This document shows positions 1 through 10,367 of a DNA stretch of 47,077 nucleotides, piece by piece (positions within the stretch are counted from its first letter, which is position 1; the number at the start of each line of letters is the position of its first letter). The stretch lies in NCBI RefSeq assembly GCF_000090795.2, contig NW_003546306.1, forward strand, positions 231,927-279,003. Direction: 5' to 3'. Both the position numbers and the translations under genes were made by a program. The notes under the pieces were generated by a model, which saw nothing but the letters and a program-made list of their open reading frames with translations, was not told the DNA's origin and ran no database searches. The stretch comes from Amphimedon queenslandica. Lineage: Eukaryota > Porifera > Demospongiae > Haplosclerida > Niphatidae.

Positions 1-92
1 GGACTCACTGAATGATATACAGAATGATAAACTTAAATAATGCTATCACAACAACTAATATTGGACAAGTATATAAAAAAGCAATAAAAATT

Positions 93-305
93 GGAAAATA
101 GTAGGATTGAATGGGGAAAAAAGTAAAGAAACAAGAAGGTACTTGCAAACTGGTGTGGTAAGAAATCCTACACCACTGCATAAAAAATAAAAGCTTCACA
201 TAGTGCTATCATAGTTGGCTGTTAGAATAAATTGCTACGCTTTTGAGTAGTAATCTTCATGCAGTGGTGTAGGATTTTTTACCATTCAATCCTACTATTT
301 TCCCA
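93..305. repeat. Foldback (MITE-like) element
   Basis: The two sides are reverse complements. Bases 93-114 plus 157-181 on the left match 259-305 on the right almost perfectly. The left arm carries an extra ~42-bp segment (115-156), so one arm has gained an insertion or the other a deletion. The inner arms share the 12-mer GCAGTGGTGTAG or its complement. No coding capacity is visible. Confidence 0.75.
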
Positions 306-1112
306 TTTTTAATGTTTTTTTTATTTGTTTCCATTCTTTTTTCTTAAATCAAAAAATTACATTTTGTTATGATTCTGTGGTTAGGTTAATTATATTCATG
401 CTATTCACATGCGCATAAATTACAATACCGTCAAGCCACAAACCCACGCAGTGGCTGCAGCTGGATTTTGTCTTCTATTTTGTTCTCTGTCCTCGCTTGT
501 TTTTGAAACTACCTTTGTGGTCTTTGACCCAAGCCCAGAGGAGTCATGTAAAAGTGACCTTGAGCTATTCTATAGTTTAAGAGATTATCCGGTGAATAGA
601 TGAAAGATGAAAGAAGAAAAAGTCTGATGAATTTTGTAGAAATTTGATTTGGGCCTGTTTTCCAGAAATGCTCCCGCTACATTACAGTTCACTTTAAAGG
701 TACCAGGAGAATCGCTCAATGAAGGAGAGCTAATCTAAGCCATTTATAAGGCTGTACAACGTAAGATAAAAGAGTTATGAGTGTTTGAAAATCATAAAAA
801 CAAATGCCATCTTGAAAAATCAACCTCAATCCTACATATAGGCTACTACCTATATAATACAACAATCCAATGGTCATTCCTGTCATGAACAATCTGTAAG
901 CCACATTGAATTAAAGCAACAGGTCTCTTCTTTTGTACAAGTGTGTGTCCAAACCCTTGAAAACTGGGGAACTGATTATGCCAATCATTCAGTTTCACTT
1001 TATTAGATACCACTTGCTAGTCACTCTCTAGCAAGTAAATTCCATCAAATTTTAACCACACAATGCTGTTGCTTTCATCATTAGCATCTTCTGTTTGTGA
1101 GATAACTTTAGC
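306..1112. other. No gene recognised
   Basis: AT-rich sequence with only short open frames lacking recognisable motifs. I searched it for a left terminal repeat of the element that holds the HIRAN remnant next door and for transposase sequence, and saw neither. Confidence 0.5.
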
Positions 1113-1582
1113 TCATTTGTTCGATGGCTTTCCCGTAACTGACTGTGGTGATGTTGCAACACACAGCTTTTCACTGAGAGCTTTATGTTTGTCTTGTTTC
1201 TCTGAAAGTTCTACTGGTAGAGATGGAGCAGCACATAACAATTTTTTAACTTTCAGTAAATCTTTTGTTTCTCCATCAAAAATTAAAGAGCATGGCAATT
1301 CCAAGCCACCTTGAGGTAAATGAGCAGAATATCTCCTTTTACCTGTAATTTGAACAATAATGGTTCCATTTCAAGGCAAGAATAGATGACAAAGTGTCAC
1401 TATGTTCCTTGGTAAGTGGCCGACGATGATATTGTTATTATCAACAACAGCTACAGCATATGGGTCATGTGAATTCCCAAACTCTGGCTTGTAACTAAAG
1501 TTTCACCTATCTCTTCTGCCCAAATAGATTTATATACGTGGTAACCTCTGACACAAGACTCACATGTAGCTCTTCCAGCCAT
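1113..1582 (-). pseudogene. HIRAN-domain protein, frameshifted copy
   Basis: Reading on the minus strand from an ATG at 1582, the frame opens with a Cys-containing N-terminus (CESCVRGYHVYKSIW). It continues after a frameshift near 1490 with NSHDPYAVAVVDN and IIVGHLPRNI, the core of a HIRAN domain (N-x-x-D-x-x-A-V plus VG-hydrophobic-P). It ends with LPQGGLELPC and a charged tail, stopping at 1113. There is also an in-frame stop between the two halves. HIRAN domains bind DNA or DNA ends, for example in HLTF and Rad5. A free-standing ~150-residue HIRAN protein is unusual. It closely parallels the copy at 13668-14031, which lies inside a Tigger-like transposon, so this one is probably an accessory gene of a related, truncated element. 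Function of the protein is inferred only. Confidence 0.7.
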
Positions 1583-1640
1583 ACCACACTAGCAAACGTT
1601 TTGGGTGAGAGTTAATTTTTTTGGGGCGGGGCTGTTTTAG

Positions 1641-1697
1641 GGGATAAAAATGTTAGGCGCGGTCAATTTTGGGGGTTAAAAATTGTTGGGCGTGGTC
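1641..1697. repeat. Two-unit direct repeat
   Basis: Two diverged ~25-bp units (about 1641-1664 and 1672-1697) share a GGG-TAAAAA-TGTT-GGCG-GGTC pattern. They lie between the HIRAN start codon and the candidate element end. Confidence 0.5.
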
Positions 1698-1754
1698 TTT
1701 TTTTACTTTCATTCGCGAAAATTAATTCCGTGAAGTTTACAAAATCTAAATTTT

Positions 1755-1793
1755 GCGAAATATAATTTCCTCGAAAAAAGGACCCATATGGTG
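1755..1793. repeat. Candidate terminal inverted repeat of Tigger-like element
   Basis: Read on the minus strand from 1793, the sequence resembles the outer 38 bp of the Tigger-like element ending at 14177. Both carry a T-rich TTCG block followed by GGAAA and then TTTCGC. The candidate end is followed by TA at 1794-1795, as expected of a TA target duplication. The partner end was not found. Confidence 0.45.
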
Positions 1794-2069
1794 TACACAA
1801 GAGCCTGACTTGCTCTGAAATTTTATTCATGGACGGTGGAGCTAATGCAGAAAGTAAGCTGCAAATGAAGAATATGCTTCATATTGCACTAAATCTCTTT
1901 TAGAAGATGCTTAGCAGCAACCATTCTTTCCTTCAAATGTCAATGGCCATTGTTGTAGCAAGGCATTTTAGGATGGTGCAAGGAAGAAAATTTTTTGCAC
2001 CTCATTAATTATTCATTAGTGGGTGTGGTTTAATAACAGACAATGATTAATATTTAATTATTAAGACAA
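1794..2069. other. No gene recognised
   Basis: AT-rich spacer between the HIRAN element end and the hAT remnant. No motif or repeat recognised. Confidence 0.4.
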
Positions 2070-2072
2070 TTT

Positions 2073-2335
2073 TCAGAAAATTGAGAAGTGATGCTCTGAA
2101 TTAGCGACAAAATCATTTAAAGTAGCATGTAAATTTAGTGAGTCAGTGCTTTTATGCATGTGCAAAATCATGAGACGATTGAGACATTGTTGTACTGTTG
2201 TGCTCCTTAAGAAAATTTTTATGTGCGTTAATGCACTAAATGATCTCTCAGATGTAGCATTTGTTGCTGGCATTACCAAGATAAGTTGAAGAAGTCGTTT
2301 AACTTCAAAGAAGAGGACATTTGTCCAGGAGTAAG
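2073..2335 (-). pseudogene. hAT transposase, C-terminal dimerisation fragment
   Basis: The frame reads EVKRLLQLILVMPATNATS, then SERSFSALTHIKIFLRS, then LNRLMILHMHK. This is the conserved hAT C-terminal dimerisation region (P-A-T-N-A-x-S-E-R-S-F-S, then K-x-x-L-R-S, then L-x-x-L-M-x-L-H). Only the last ~85 residues remain. The RNase H-like core and BED finger are absent and no terminal repeats were found, so it is a dead 3' fragment. The motif identification is firm; the family within hAT is not resolved. Confidence 0.85.
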
Positions 2336-2546
2336 TGAGAGGAAGTAAAATTTGATGTCAACAATACAAGAATTTGCTGTGCTTGCTGCACTACAAGAAG
2401 ACCACAAAAATATTTGTAGCTGAAAACAGAATTAATATAGATGAGAGAGACAGAGAGAGATTCCGGGTCATAATGATAGTGCAAATGTAGATGAGAGAGG
2501 CAGGGTAGGTCATATGCCTCCAGGGCAACACAGCTGCTTAAATGCA
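2336..2546. other. Spacer with short direct repeat
   Basis: Contains two similar GATGAGAGAG-rich stretches (about 2439-2460 and 2490-2505). No gene seen. It probably includes the 3' end of the DIRS-type element, but no terminal repeat was identified. Confidence 0.4.
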
Positions 2547-3488
2547 TCACGTAATGGGACCCCCAATCAATTGGGCAATGCCCAACAGGGTGTCCCTGGG
2601 AGTGCGTATGTACAGCTGGTATGCTTCAGATTGCCTCAGGCCAGCATCTTTATCAGGTGGTAAGGAATTCCTGCTGCAGCTGCCAACGTGGCTGCCCCAA
2701 AACGGAGGATGTGGCCCGAGTACTGCGACATGTCCAAACCCGCCCTCTGGAGGTCCCTTCTAAGGTGTCTTACGAAGGCGGTCTTGTTAAAGGACTTCCG
2801 TCCTCACACACTAATAGGTGGTCATCCCCAGGGGGTCGGACAGTCATTTATTGGAGTAAGGCAGCCACTGGGCACCCACTGGAGCCAGATACACCCAGGA
2901 AGATCTCCACACCTCTCCCAACTGGATCCGTCTTTGCCCTGCAGAGCTTCAACCGAATAGCTGTATGAGAAGACCTGGAATTGACAGCTACCTGAGATTT
3001 CAGGATATTTGGTGGGGCTAAGTCCACCGCCGTGAACTCACCTACTCTCAGAAATCCAAAAAAACCAACACTAATAGCTGCCCACACTATCCTTGATTCG
3101 AAGTCTTGCCCCGACCACACACCCTCTAGCTGGTGCATGATGCTGCCAGTAATAGGAAGGCAGCGTGACTGCCCCTTAAGATGGCCACTCCCCGCAGAAC
3201 CAGTTGGAGTCGAGGCATCTGATCCCTCTCCAAGTGTAGCGTGGGCCGCCACAAGTAATCGACAGGTTCCTCACCCCCGACAAGTAGGTCAAGATTGGCT
3301 GGTGGGCCAGTCCCTGATGGGCTAGGAAAGCATGGGGCTAGGAAAGCATGGGGATAGGGGGGTAAGTTCGCAGCAGTACAGAAAGGCAAGTACCTCCATT
3401 GGGCAGACGAGTAGGAGCTCATTGTTCTTGCTGAGAGACTATTTTCAGAGAGCTCTGTAGCAAGTCTCTCCCTTCTGGTGATGTCCAT
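2547..3488 (-). pseudogene. DIRS tyrosine recombinase
   Basis: The N-terminal SAM-like part begins around 3488 (SARTMSSYSSAQWRYLPFC). The catalytic part shows the first Arg in GFFGFLRVGEFT (about 3050). The H-x-x-R pair is in SGHILRFGAATLAAAAG (about 2690-2740). The Tyr region AYQLYIRTPRDTLLG lies near 2570-2620, with a stop at 2547. These are the R, H-x-x-R and Y of tyrosine recombinases that insert circular DIRS cDNA. The frame shifts near 3200, 2850 and 2640, so no single intact protein is made. In DIRS elements the recombinase is encoded downstream of or overlapping the RT-RNase H gene, and the overlap at 3419-3488 matches this. Confidence 0.85.
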
Positions 3489-4790
3489 ACTAGAGATCTG
3501 TTGGACAGCAGCATTACCAATGGCTGTGGAATGAAGTGAGGTGTGGGGTTGGCCTGTGGGAAAAGGAAGGCAATAATGTGATTCCGTGAGAGGTCATCAG
3601 CTGCCCCATTGTCAACACCCGGAACATGAACCACCTGGTGTTCAAAATCGAATTGGGCCTCGAGAAAGAAGAGTATTCTTAATAGGTGAGAGAGGGAGGG
3701 GTCTTTTGCTGAGTATGAGGACAGAGCAGACAGTACGGCTTGGTTATCTGACCTGAAGAGGACCAGACTACCCATCCAACCGCCTCCCCATATGGCAGCT
3801 GCCATGACAATTAGGAAGAGTTCCTTTGTGGCAATGCATACCCCCTCCCAGCCAGGAGGCCCCTGGAACTGGAACCAGGAGGTCCCCTCACAAAGGAAAG
3901 CACCACACCCCCAAGAGCCCAATGCATCGGATGTCACAGTGTTCAGAATGGGGTGGCCAGGAGAGAGTGCTACTTCATTCCAACTTTGAATGAAGATGTC
4001 CTACCAGTGGAGGTCAGCCCTGCATTCAACGTTGATCCGGACAAAATGGTCCTGTCTCTTAGGAATCTTAACCGTTTCCAGGAGGTAGCGAAGGAAAGTC
4101 CTACCAGGGCGGACCACAATGGCCGCATCGGACAGCTGACCAATTATAGATTGCAGTTTCTTCTCGGTAGCAGACTCCTGAGTCAGCCACCTGCCCAGGG
4201 TTCTCTGCAGGTGTTCCAGCTTTCTCCTTGGAAGTCTCATCTCCAATTTTTGGGAATCCAGTTCTACACCAAGAATGGTTAGTGTTGTCGACGGTCACAC
4301 CACCTTTTCTGGTGACACTGGAAATCGTAGGTCCTCGCACAGCCTTACATTGACCCTTAAAGATCTTTCGCAGGTACTGGATTGTGGAGGGCAGAAAAAG
4401 AAATCGTCGAGGTAGTGGAGGAAGTGGGAGATTCTCTCGTAGATCATGCCCCAGGCTAGGCCATCCGCCATGGCAGTGAATAGTTTTTGGGCGGAGCATA
4501 GACCAAACAGGAGGGCGGTGTCTATATAAAGTGCTCTGCCCCATCTAACTGCTAGCAGCAACTGGTCATCTGGATGGACTGGGACGTGCCTGTAGGCAGC
4601 CTTCAGGTCCAACTTGGCCATCAGGGCACCCCTTCCGGCTGCCTTAATGAGCTCAACAGCAACCTCAAACCTCGGGTAGCATAAGGATGTGAGACCGTCG
4701 TCAATACCATGGTAAATACTACTACTCGCGGGGGGAGGTAATGTCAATAATCAGCCGGAACTTCACGGGCTGGTGATCCTATTTTACCAG
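3419..4790 (-). pseudogene. DIRS reverse transcriptase and RNase H
   Basis: RT motifs are visible in order: AKLDLKAAYRHVPVHPDDQ (about 4620-4565) and LHYLDDFFF (about 4410, the catalytic Y-x-D-D variant YLDD). The thumb or connection region LQSIIGQLSDAA follows. RNase H follows from 3937 with TSDALGSWGCGAF, ATKELFLI, LFRSDNQAVLSAL and VPGVDNGAADDLSRN, giving the expected acidic residues. A frameshift separates the 4747-4295 and 4246-4001 segments and another lies near 3950. The RT copies element RNA and RNase H removes the template strand. Confidence 0.9.
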
Positions 4791-4802
4791 CCCTATGGGG
4801 CT

Positions 4803-5160
4803 TCAATGTACAGCAGAATCATTGGGAATGCCACTGAGGCATAGGGCTCTCACTTCCTCATCAATGTAACGTTGGGCGTGGCCTGGGTTGCCAACCAAAG
4901 ATTGATAATTCCTCCTTTGGAGGTGGAGCTTCCTCGAAAGATCAAACCCAATCTTAAAGCCCCCATGTATGCCTCTCCTCAGGAAATCTGCAAATTCCCT
5001 GTCAGAATGTGAGTATAAGTAGCGGTCCCATTTGGCCAGTGGGAAAACGCCGGTAACCAACACGCCCTCCACCAATGGGGAGGTCGGGACTGCCTCTAGT
5101 GCCAACACGTCCTCAGTGTACTGATACTTTCCTCCTACAGGGGCGGATAATACGGCATAA
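4803..5160 (-). pseudogene. DIRS polyprotein N-terminal region
   Basis: The segment reads KWDRYLYSHSDREFADFLRR followed by GIHGGFKIGFD. This is the conserved region of DIRS polyproteins just upstream of RT, with the pattern L-x-x-H-x-D-x-x-F-x-x-F-L-x-x-G-I-x-x-G-F. It is in a separate frame from the RT at 4747, so at least one frameshift lies between them. Confidence 0.7.
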
Positions 5161-5329
5161 TTGTCTGACCAGAATATTAAATGCTTTATTTTTTATTAAT
5201 TTGATTTCATATATTATAAATGTGACTAATAATAATGAATTTATAGTGGGCGGCGGCCACATAGATAACAATGGAGAATGAATAATGATCAAGTTTCAAG
5301 TACACACTGTGTGAAGGCACTATTGTTCC

Positions 5330-6300
5330 TTAGCAAACAGCCATGAGTGCAGAGCAGTGACCCTCAGTCCTTGCGGGAGGGGGTTATAGCTGTGGGGGGC
5401 CGTTTTCGACTTACAGGATGAGGCTCTGTGGTCGAGCATTCCACAGGACCAGCATTTGTGGTTGAACCGGCAGTGGGAAGCCAAACAGCCTGCCAGTCTG
5501 TTGAATCTTCAGCAAATCTTCTCTGTAGATCTGTAAAGGCAATGGCGTCACTCAGCTGAAAAAGCTAGGGCGCAATCTTCTCATCTGTGGTCATGGGCGT
5601 CGCAGAGTGAGCACATCTAACCCCCAGTCTGAAAGACATTAGCCTCCATCATGGAGGGTTTGAGATCAGTCCAGGGAGTCGGTGGCCTGCTCCCACCAGC
5701 TGTCTGAAATGAGCATCGTAGGCTCTCCACCCCTTGCCCCCTTGTTTCCGGGCCAGCATTAAAATGATCTGGCCATATGCCATCAGATCTCTGGTGGCCT
5801 AGCAGTCAACCTTAGCAGCCACGAATACCATGAAGCAATGGAGACAGGTTTTAACATCCGCTACCTTGCCGAGGCGGAGTGATTGGTTGTGAGATGACAT
5901 TAGCAGTCCAGTGTCGACGATGCGCTGTCTCAAGGCCACAGTGTCGGGCAGCAGGTCCTTGAAGAACACAGGCTCCTGCCCTGATGGCTTCAACAACTTT
6001 TCCCAGAATAGGGGGAAGGGCAGAGGATAGCACAAGGGTGGCAGTTTTTGATGGGCCCAGATTTGCCAGTGGTGTGGCCAATAAAGTTGCCAGTGATGGG
6101 GACATCTCAGGGTTCCCCAGGTAGAGAGTACTGGAAATTGGAAAAATTGGAGAAGCACTGCCACCTCCGCCCGAGACAACTGGAGTGAGCGTCCCAGTGA
6201 TGGAAGAGGAACAGGGGGCAGGATTGAAGTGCCCATTAAGAATTTAGGAGCAGAATTTAGAAATGAAGTCAGCAAGACTAAAGAAGGAAAAGCAATAGAG
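5330..6300 (-). pseudogene. DIRS Gag-like protein with zinc knuckle
   Basis: The C-terminal part, ending near 5340, contains CRFNHKCWSCGMLDHRASSC. This is the Cys/His cluster found at the end of DIRS Gag proteins and is expected to bind element RNA. The upstream part (6105-5799) has LPPILGKVVEAIRAG and a basic or proline-rich N-terminus, with two overlapping frames showing a frameshift near 5900-6100. Position directly upstream of RT on the same strand supports the call. The start codon is not certain; the longest frame begins near 6275. Confidence 0.7.
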
Positions 6301-6851
6301 AAGGTAACCGGCGGGTCAGAATGGGATGAATTAAATCCCTAAATTATTGCGGTGGGGGCGCCTACTACTTACTTGATTGATTTATTATTATTTATATTGA
6401 TTTGCTTTTATATATTTTGATATATATACATATCTTCTTATTATTACTTTTATTTTCATTTTTTTAACTGGTATGCGGCCCCAGACCCCACAGAAAAGAA
6501 AGGAACAGTAAAGAATTGGACGGGAGAAAGGAGGGAAAGAGAGAAAGATAGAGGAGGGGGCCCTGAGGTTAATCCTTTGTGGTTCAAAGCGGGGTGATGA
6601 TGTACCCCAGAGCCTTAATGGAACATCCCATGTCTATCCCTAGGGTTATAATAGCACCCGGGGGATTTAATGAAACCCCCTGGAGCCATATCTGTGGGAT
6701 AACATAAAACAGCACAACAAAATACAATAAAATGAGGAGTGAATAATAGGCTAACATACACAGTAGAGCTGCTAGTCTGGAGACAATTGTGATCACGGAT
6801 ATTAACATAGTAATATAATAAATCTGTGGCATTCATTTTAAATCCCTTATG
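6301..6851. other. AT-rich spacer between two DIRS copies
   Basis: Contains an AT-rich tract (6360-6470) and purine-rich sequence (6490-6560). The minus-strand open frames are hydrophobic and show no family motif. It may contain the 5' untranslated end of the first DIRS element. Nothing else is supported. Confidence 0.4.
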
Positions 6852-8380
6852 CTAATGTATTACAAGTATTAGTCTTAAATCCACATCCCAATTGAGATGC
6901 ACAAAGATGCACAAAGAAAATAGTTCTCGAAGGAAAATGCGGCCAGGTTGTACCACAACTGCAGCGTGTGACAGGTGGCCCAGTAGGAACTCCAAGTCAG
7001 ACTGCCGAAGGGACCGTTTTCCCCTACAATGTCCAACCAAGGCCTTGATGCTCTGGACCTTGTCCTGGGGTAGCCTAAGCTTGAAGGGAGCAGGACAATT
7101 CCTAAAAATGTGACGGTGGTACTAGGGGCCTCGAGCTTTGGCAGTGAAACAGAGACCCCTTGGTATGCGAGTGTCCCTAAGGCAGCGTGATAAGCTTGGC
7201 TACCCTCATTAGATAGTCGAGACCCAAAGAGCAAAAATCATCTAGGTAGTGAATGATATGAGCAATACTAGCCTGATGTAGAACCCAGGCCAAAGGTTGT
7301 GAAGATCTTTCGGGCTCACCAAATGGGAGACACGGGTCAGTAAATACCTTGTCCTCCCAAATAACTTCCAGGACCAGGTGATCACAGGGGTGGATGGGCA
7401 GAATCCGGTAGGCACTCTTCAGGTCAAGTTTTACCATTTGTGTAAACCAGCCAAGCTCCTGGTTAAACGACACAGCATCATGCACCAATGGGTAATTATT
7501 GGAGCATATGTCGGAAGGAATACTGTCATTGACACTCTTACCCTTAGGGAAAAAAGTGTTAACAATCATCCTCCATTAGTGTTGTTTTAGTTAACAATAA
7601 CTAAAACTAGTTTTAGTAAAGGAAAACAGCTTACTAAAATTTTTAGTAAGCAGTTTTCCTTAACTAAAATTAAAACTGAATTTTAAATTCCTCAGTGCTT
7701 ACAACTAAAACTAAAAATAAAACTAGTACTAATTAACTACTCTAACTTTAATTGTGCGTTACATTAACTAAAACGAAAACTAAAATAGCACACTTGTAAC
7801 TACTTAAATGATTACACTATAATTAAGAGGTCTGACCAGTAATACCTCCTTTGTAATGTTGGTAACGTGATTTGGTTCGTTCACTATTCCTCAATTAATT
7901 GTTTTTACATTATTGGAAAAAATGTTGTGAATTAACTATAACTAAAATTAAAACTAGAAGCACTTAAAGAATAAAACTAAGACTAAACCTAAAATACAAT
8001 TTTAAAGTGTTAACAATAACTAAAACTAAAATGATTACCATTGCATAACTGAAACTAAAACTTAAAATTATAGAAATAGGAAACTAAAACTTAGACTAAA
8101 ATTATTGTACCATACTAAAACGACACTAGTCCTCAATGCATTACCTTCATGGCCCTAGGGACTAGGCCAATGGGGCTAACATGCACTTGGTTGAAGAGAG
8201 GCCATGGTCCTGACATACGGCCAGCTGTCCTAGATGTAAGTAGAAATAACCTCTGGCTGTGAGTGACAGGATGGGTGATTCTGATTCGAGGATCAAAAAA
8301 CGACAGGGGAGGACAAGCCAATACGAAACCAATCTCACAATCCACCAATAAACCTAGGAAGACAAGCATTTATCCGGATA
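6852..8380 (-). pseudogene. Second DIRS reverse transcriptase fragment, split by a MITE
   Basis: On the minus strand the fragment starts near 8370. It reads TAGRMSGPWPLFNQVHVSPI and GLVPRAMKV, resumes at 7569 with FFPKGKSVNDSIPSD, then KLDLKSAYRILPIHPCDH and IIHYLDDF (YLDD catalytic motif), and ends near 6852. The order matches the RT at 3419-4790 but the sequence is clearly different, so it is another DIRS lineage and not a duplication. Gag, RNase H and recombinase are missing. The RT is interrupted at 7579-8126 by a TIR-bounded insertion, and a frameshift lies near 7200. Confidence 0.82.
7579..8126. mobile_element. MITE inserted in DIRS RT
   Basis: Ends match as inverted repeats: GTGTTGTTTTAGT at the left and, reversed, GTGTCGTTTTAGT at the right (12 of 13). 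Both are flanked by TA (7577-7578 and 8127-8128). It interrupts the DIRS RT reading between GLVPRAMKV and FFPKGKSVND. The interior is built almost wholly of CTAAAACTAAAA-type words on one strand, with a near-perfect hairpin at about 7620-7665. No coding capacity. Confidence 0.78.
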
Positions 8381-8590
8381 GTGGGCCAGGAAAGACGACA
8401 AGAGTGATAAGTGTACTGGGGAAGTTGGCATCATAAGGCAGTTACTGGGGGATAGCCCCCAGACCCTGCCAAGTCTTGGAGATCATCCCAGTAAATGTAG
8501 CAATCCGCCACCCGACCCATGACAGCTCACATCCTCTCAAGCAACACAGCCTACCAGAATAAGGGAACATGAGCTTAGCTTGAGCAATTC
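8381..8590. other. No gene recognised
   Basis: Moderately GC-rich for this window, so probably still derived from the second DIRS element, but no Gag or other motif could be read. Confidence 0.35.
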
Positions 8591-8594
8591 AAGA

Positions 8595-8790
8595 TGGGAG
8601 ATGGGTGTGGCAGTGGGAGAATGGAGTTGTGAGGCAGTGAAAGCAGGGAGATGTTGTGGCAGTGATAGCTGGGAGATGAAGTGGCAGTGAAACAGGGAGT
8701 TTATGTGGTAGTGGGAGCAGTGAGATATGTGGCAATGAGTGCAGGGAGATAGTGTGGCCATGAGAGCAATGAGATGGTGAGCCAAATAAG
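8595..8790. repeat. Degenerate ~27-bp tandem repeat
   Basis: About seven imperfect units built on GCAGGGAGAT followed by TGTGGCAGTGA. The minus-strand open frame across it (His, Ser and Leu-rich) is a by-product of the repeat and not a gene. Confidence 0.8.
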
Positions 8791-10200
8791 CAGGGAGTTA
8801 TCCCTTTTCCTTACACAATGAAATTCATAAAAATTAGTCTTTTGGACGTTTTGAATTATTCATGTTGTCATGAAAACCACTGAAATCAGGTGCATTTTTG
8901 GACGCCACACTTCTTGACCATGCCCAAGCAGCCATTTTGATCGTTCTTCATAGACTATCTTTGTGCCTTTCAAGAGCTCTCAGTAGACCTGCAAATTCTA
9001 TTCCATTCACTTAAAAGTGCTTCAAATAACCTAAACTGCTTGCACCTAAATAGATTTTAGCTGCTGCATTAAGTAACCTGTAATAATTACAACTACACCA
9101 GGATATTGTGTCTGTGCACCATAAGGTTTTGTGTCTGTGTGCGTAGGATATACTGGCTGTCATCGATTCGTGTAGTCTAAGGTATTATAATAATCCTTAC
9201 AGCTATTTATGCATTTTGTAATAGTATACAATGGATGAATAATATAAAATCTTTACCTGTACATGTTTTGTTAATCAGAACTCAAATGTTAAATGTTGTT
9301 TTACCAGCATGATATCTCATTTTGATATCACAATCATTGACCAATGATTGTCTTTATCAAATTTGTTACTGTAACAATAACAATGTTCTGCCTAGAATAG
9401 TAATCCAACATAGTACGTTTAACTTAGGCTGGTTTAGTAGTGGTTCTGTTTACATTGCTCTTGTACTAAGAGTTATGATCTTTAATTAAATGTACCTCTC
9501 ACATGTATAGTAATAAACGATATAGATCTTATCTGTAAATTAGCTGCAATATTACTAATGATTATGACTGAATATCGTGATATTACGCACCATTATTGGA
9601 CTGGCCATGCTTGCGTAGGTGGGTACTAAGCAGTTGGGTTGTCATTCTGTCATTCTGTCCACACAATTTAATTGATTTTAAAAATATATATCTTTTTGTC
9701 TGAGCACGCTAGAGATATATTTCTTCTTCTAGCAGCAGATGAAGTTGCTTTCTTTCATATAGTTATGCTTTTGTAGCATTCCGTGGTACCATGGGAACTG
9801 TTAAACCAGGAGACCTCTTTCCAAGTGAGAGCTTGTGTTTCACTCTGCAGGGCCAAGATTTGCTTCAGAGGTATAAAATCCCATCTAACAAAAAACAAAA
9901 AGAACAGTTTTGTCTTAACTTATTCGTTTATGAGTTACAGTTGCACAAAGTTTGTGATTTAGCCTCTTTGAAAAATTTTCAGGCGGCACTTGGAGCAACC
10001 AAAGTCTCTGAGTCTCTGTTAAATATCTAGGCAACACTTTTGTACCAACTCTTTCTTCAAGCAGAGCTTCAGATGCTAAAATAAAACTCAGCTTTTCTTC
10101 TTTCTCCTAGCCATGTGCCATGATTAGCTAGTTGTTGACCACATCCATTGTTTATTTTAATTATTATAGCTATGCAGTCAAAAATAATTATTTTTTTCAA
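8791..10200. other. No convincing gene
   Basis: AT-rich. An ATG in good context at 9791 opens a 79-codon plus-strand frame ending at 10030 (starts MGTVKPGDLFPSESLC), but it has no recognisable domain, partner exon or homology. I would not call it a gene without transcript support. Confidence 0.4.
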
Positions 10201-10367
10201 ATTGTTTAAGGCCACTCCAATTAAATTTATAGTTTTCCCTTACACATGCGGTACTAAAGCGGGCGGGCGCAATTTTAATTATAAGATAAAATATTCATTA
10301 TTAACATTATTCATTATTATTAACCACAAAACCATTGCAATCATAGCAAAACCAATCATAGCAAAAT

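Larger units (their letters stand above)
2547..6300 (-). mobile_element. DIRS-type (tyrosine recombinase) retrotransposon
   Basis: Minus-strand order is Gag with a zinc knuckle (6290-5330), then RT and RNase H (about 5160-3430), then a tyrosine recombinase (3488-2547). That content and the absence of a DDE integrase define the DIRS order. Codon use is clearly more GC-rich than the flanks, which suggests a younger or foreign arrival. Coding is broken by several frameshifts and stops. I could not define the terminal or internal complementary repeats typical of DIRS elements, so the outer borders are approximate. Confidence 0.88.

Noticed and set aside
5-199. 64-codon minus-strand frame at the window start
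   Set aside because: Lies across the left arm of the foldback element and is hydrophobic low-complexity sequence.
8537-8785. 82-codon His-rich minus-strand frame
   Set aside because: Generated by the ~27-bp tandem repeat.
9791-10030. 79-codon plus-strand frame with good start context
   Set aside because: No domain, no splice partners and isolated in AT-rich DNA; left as a note only.
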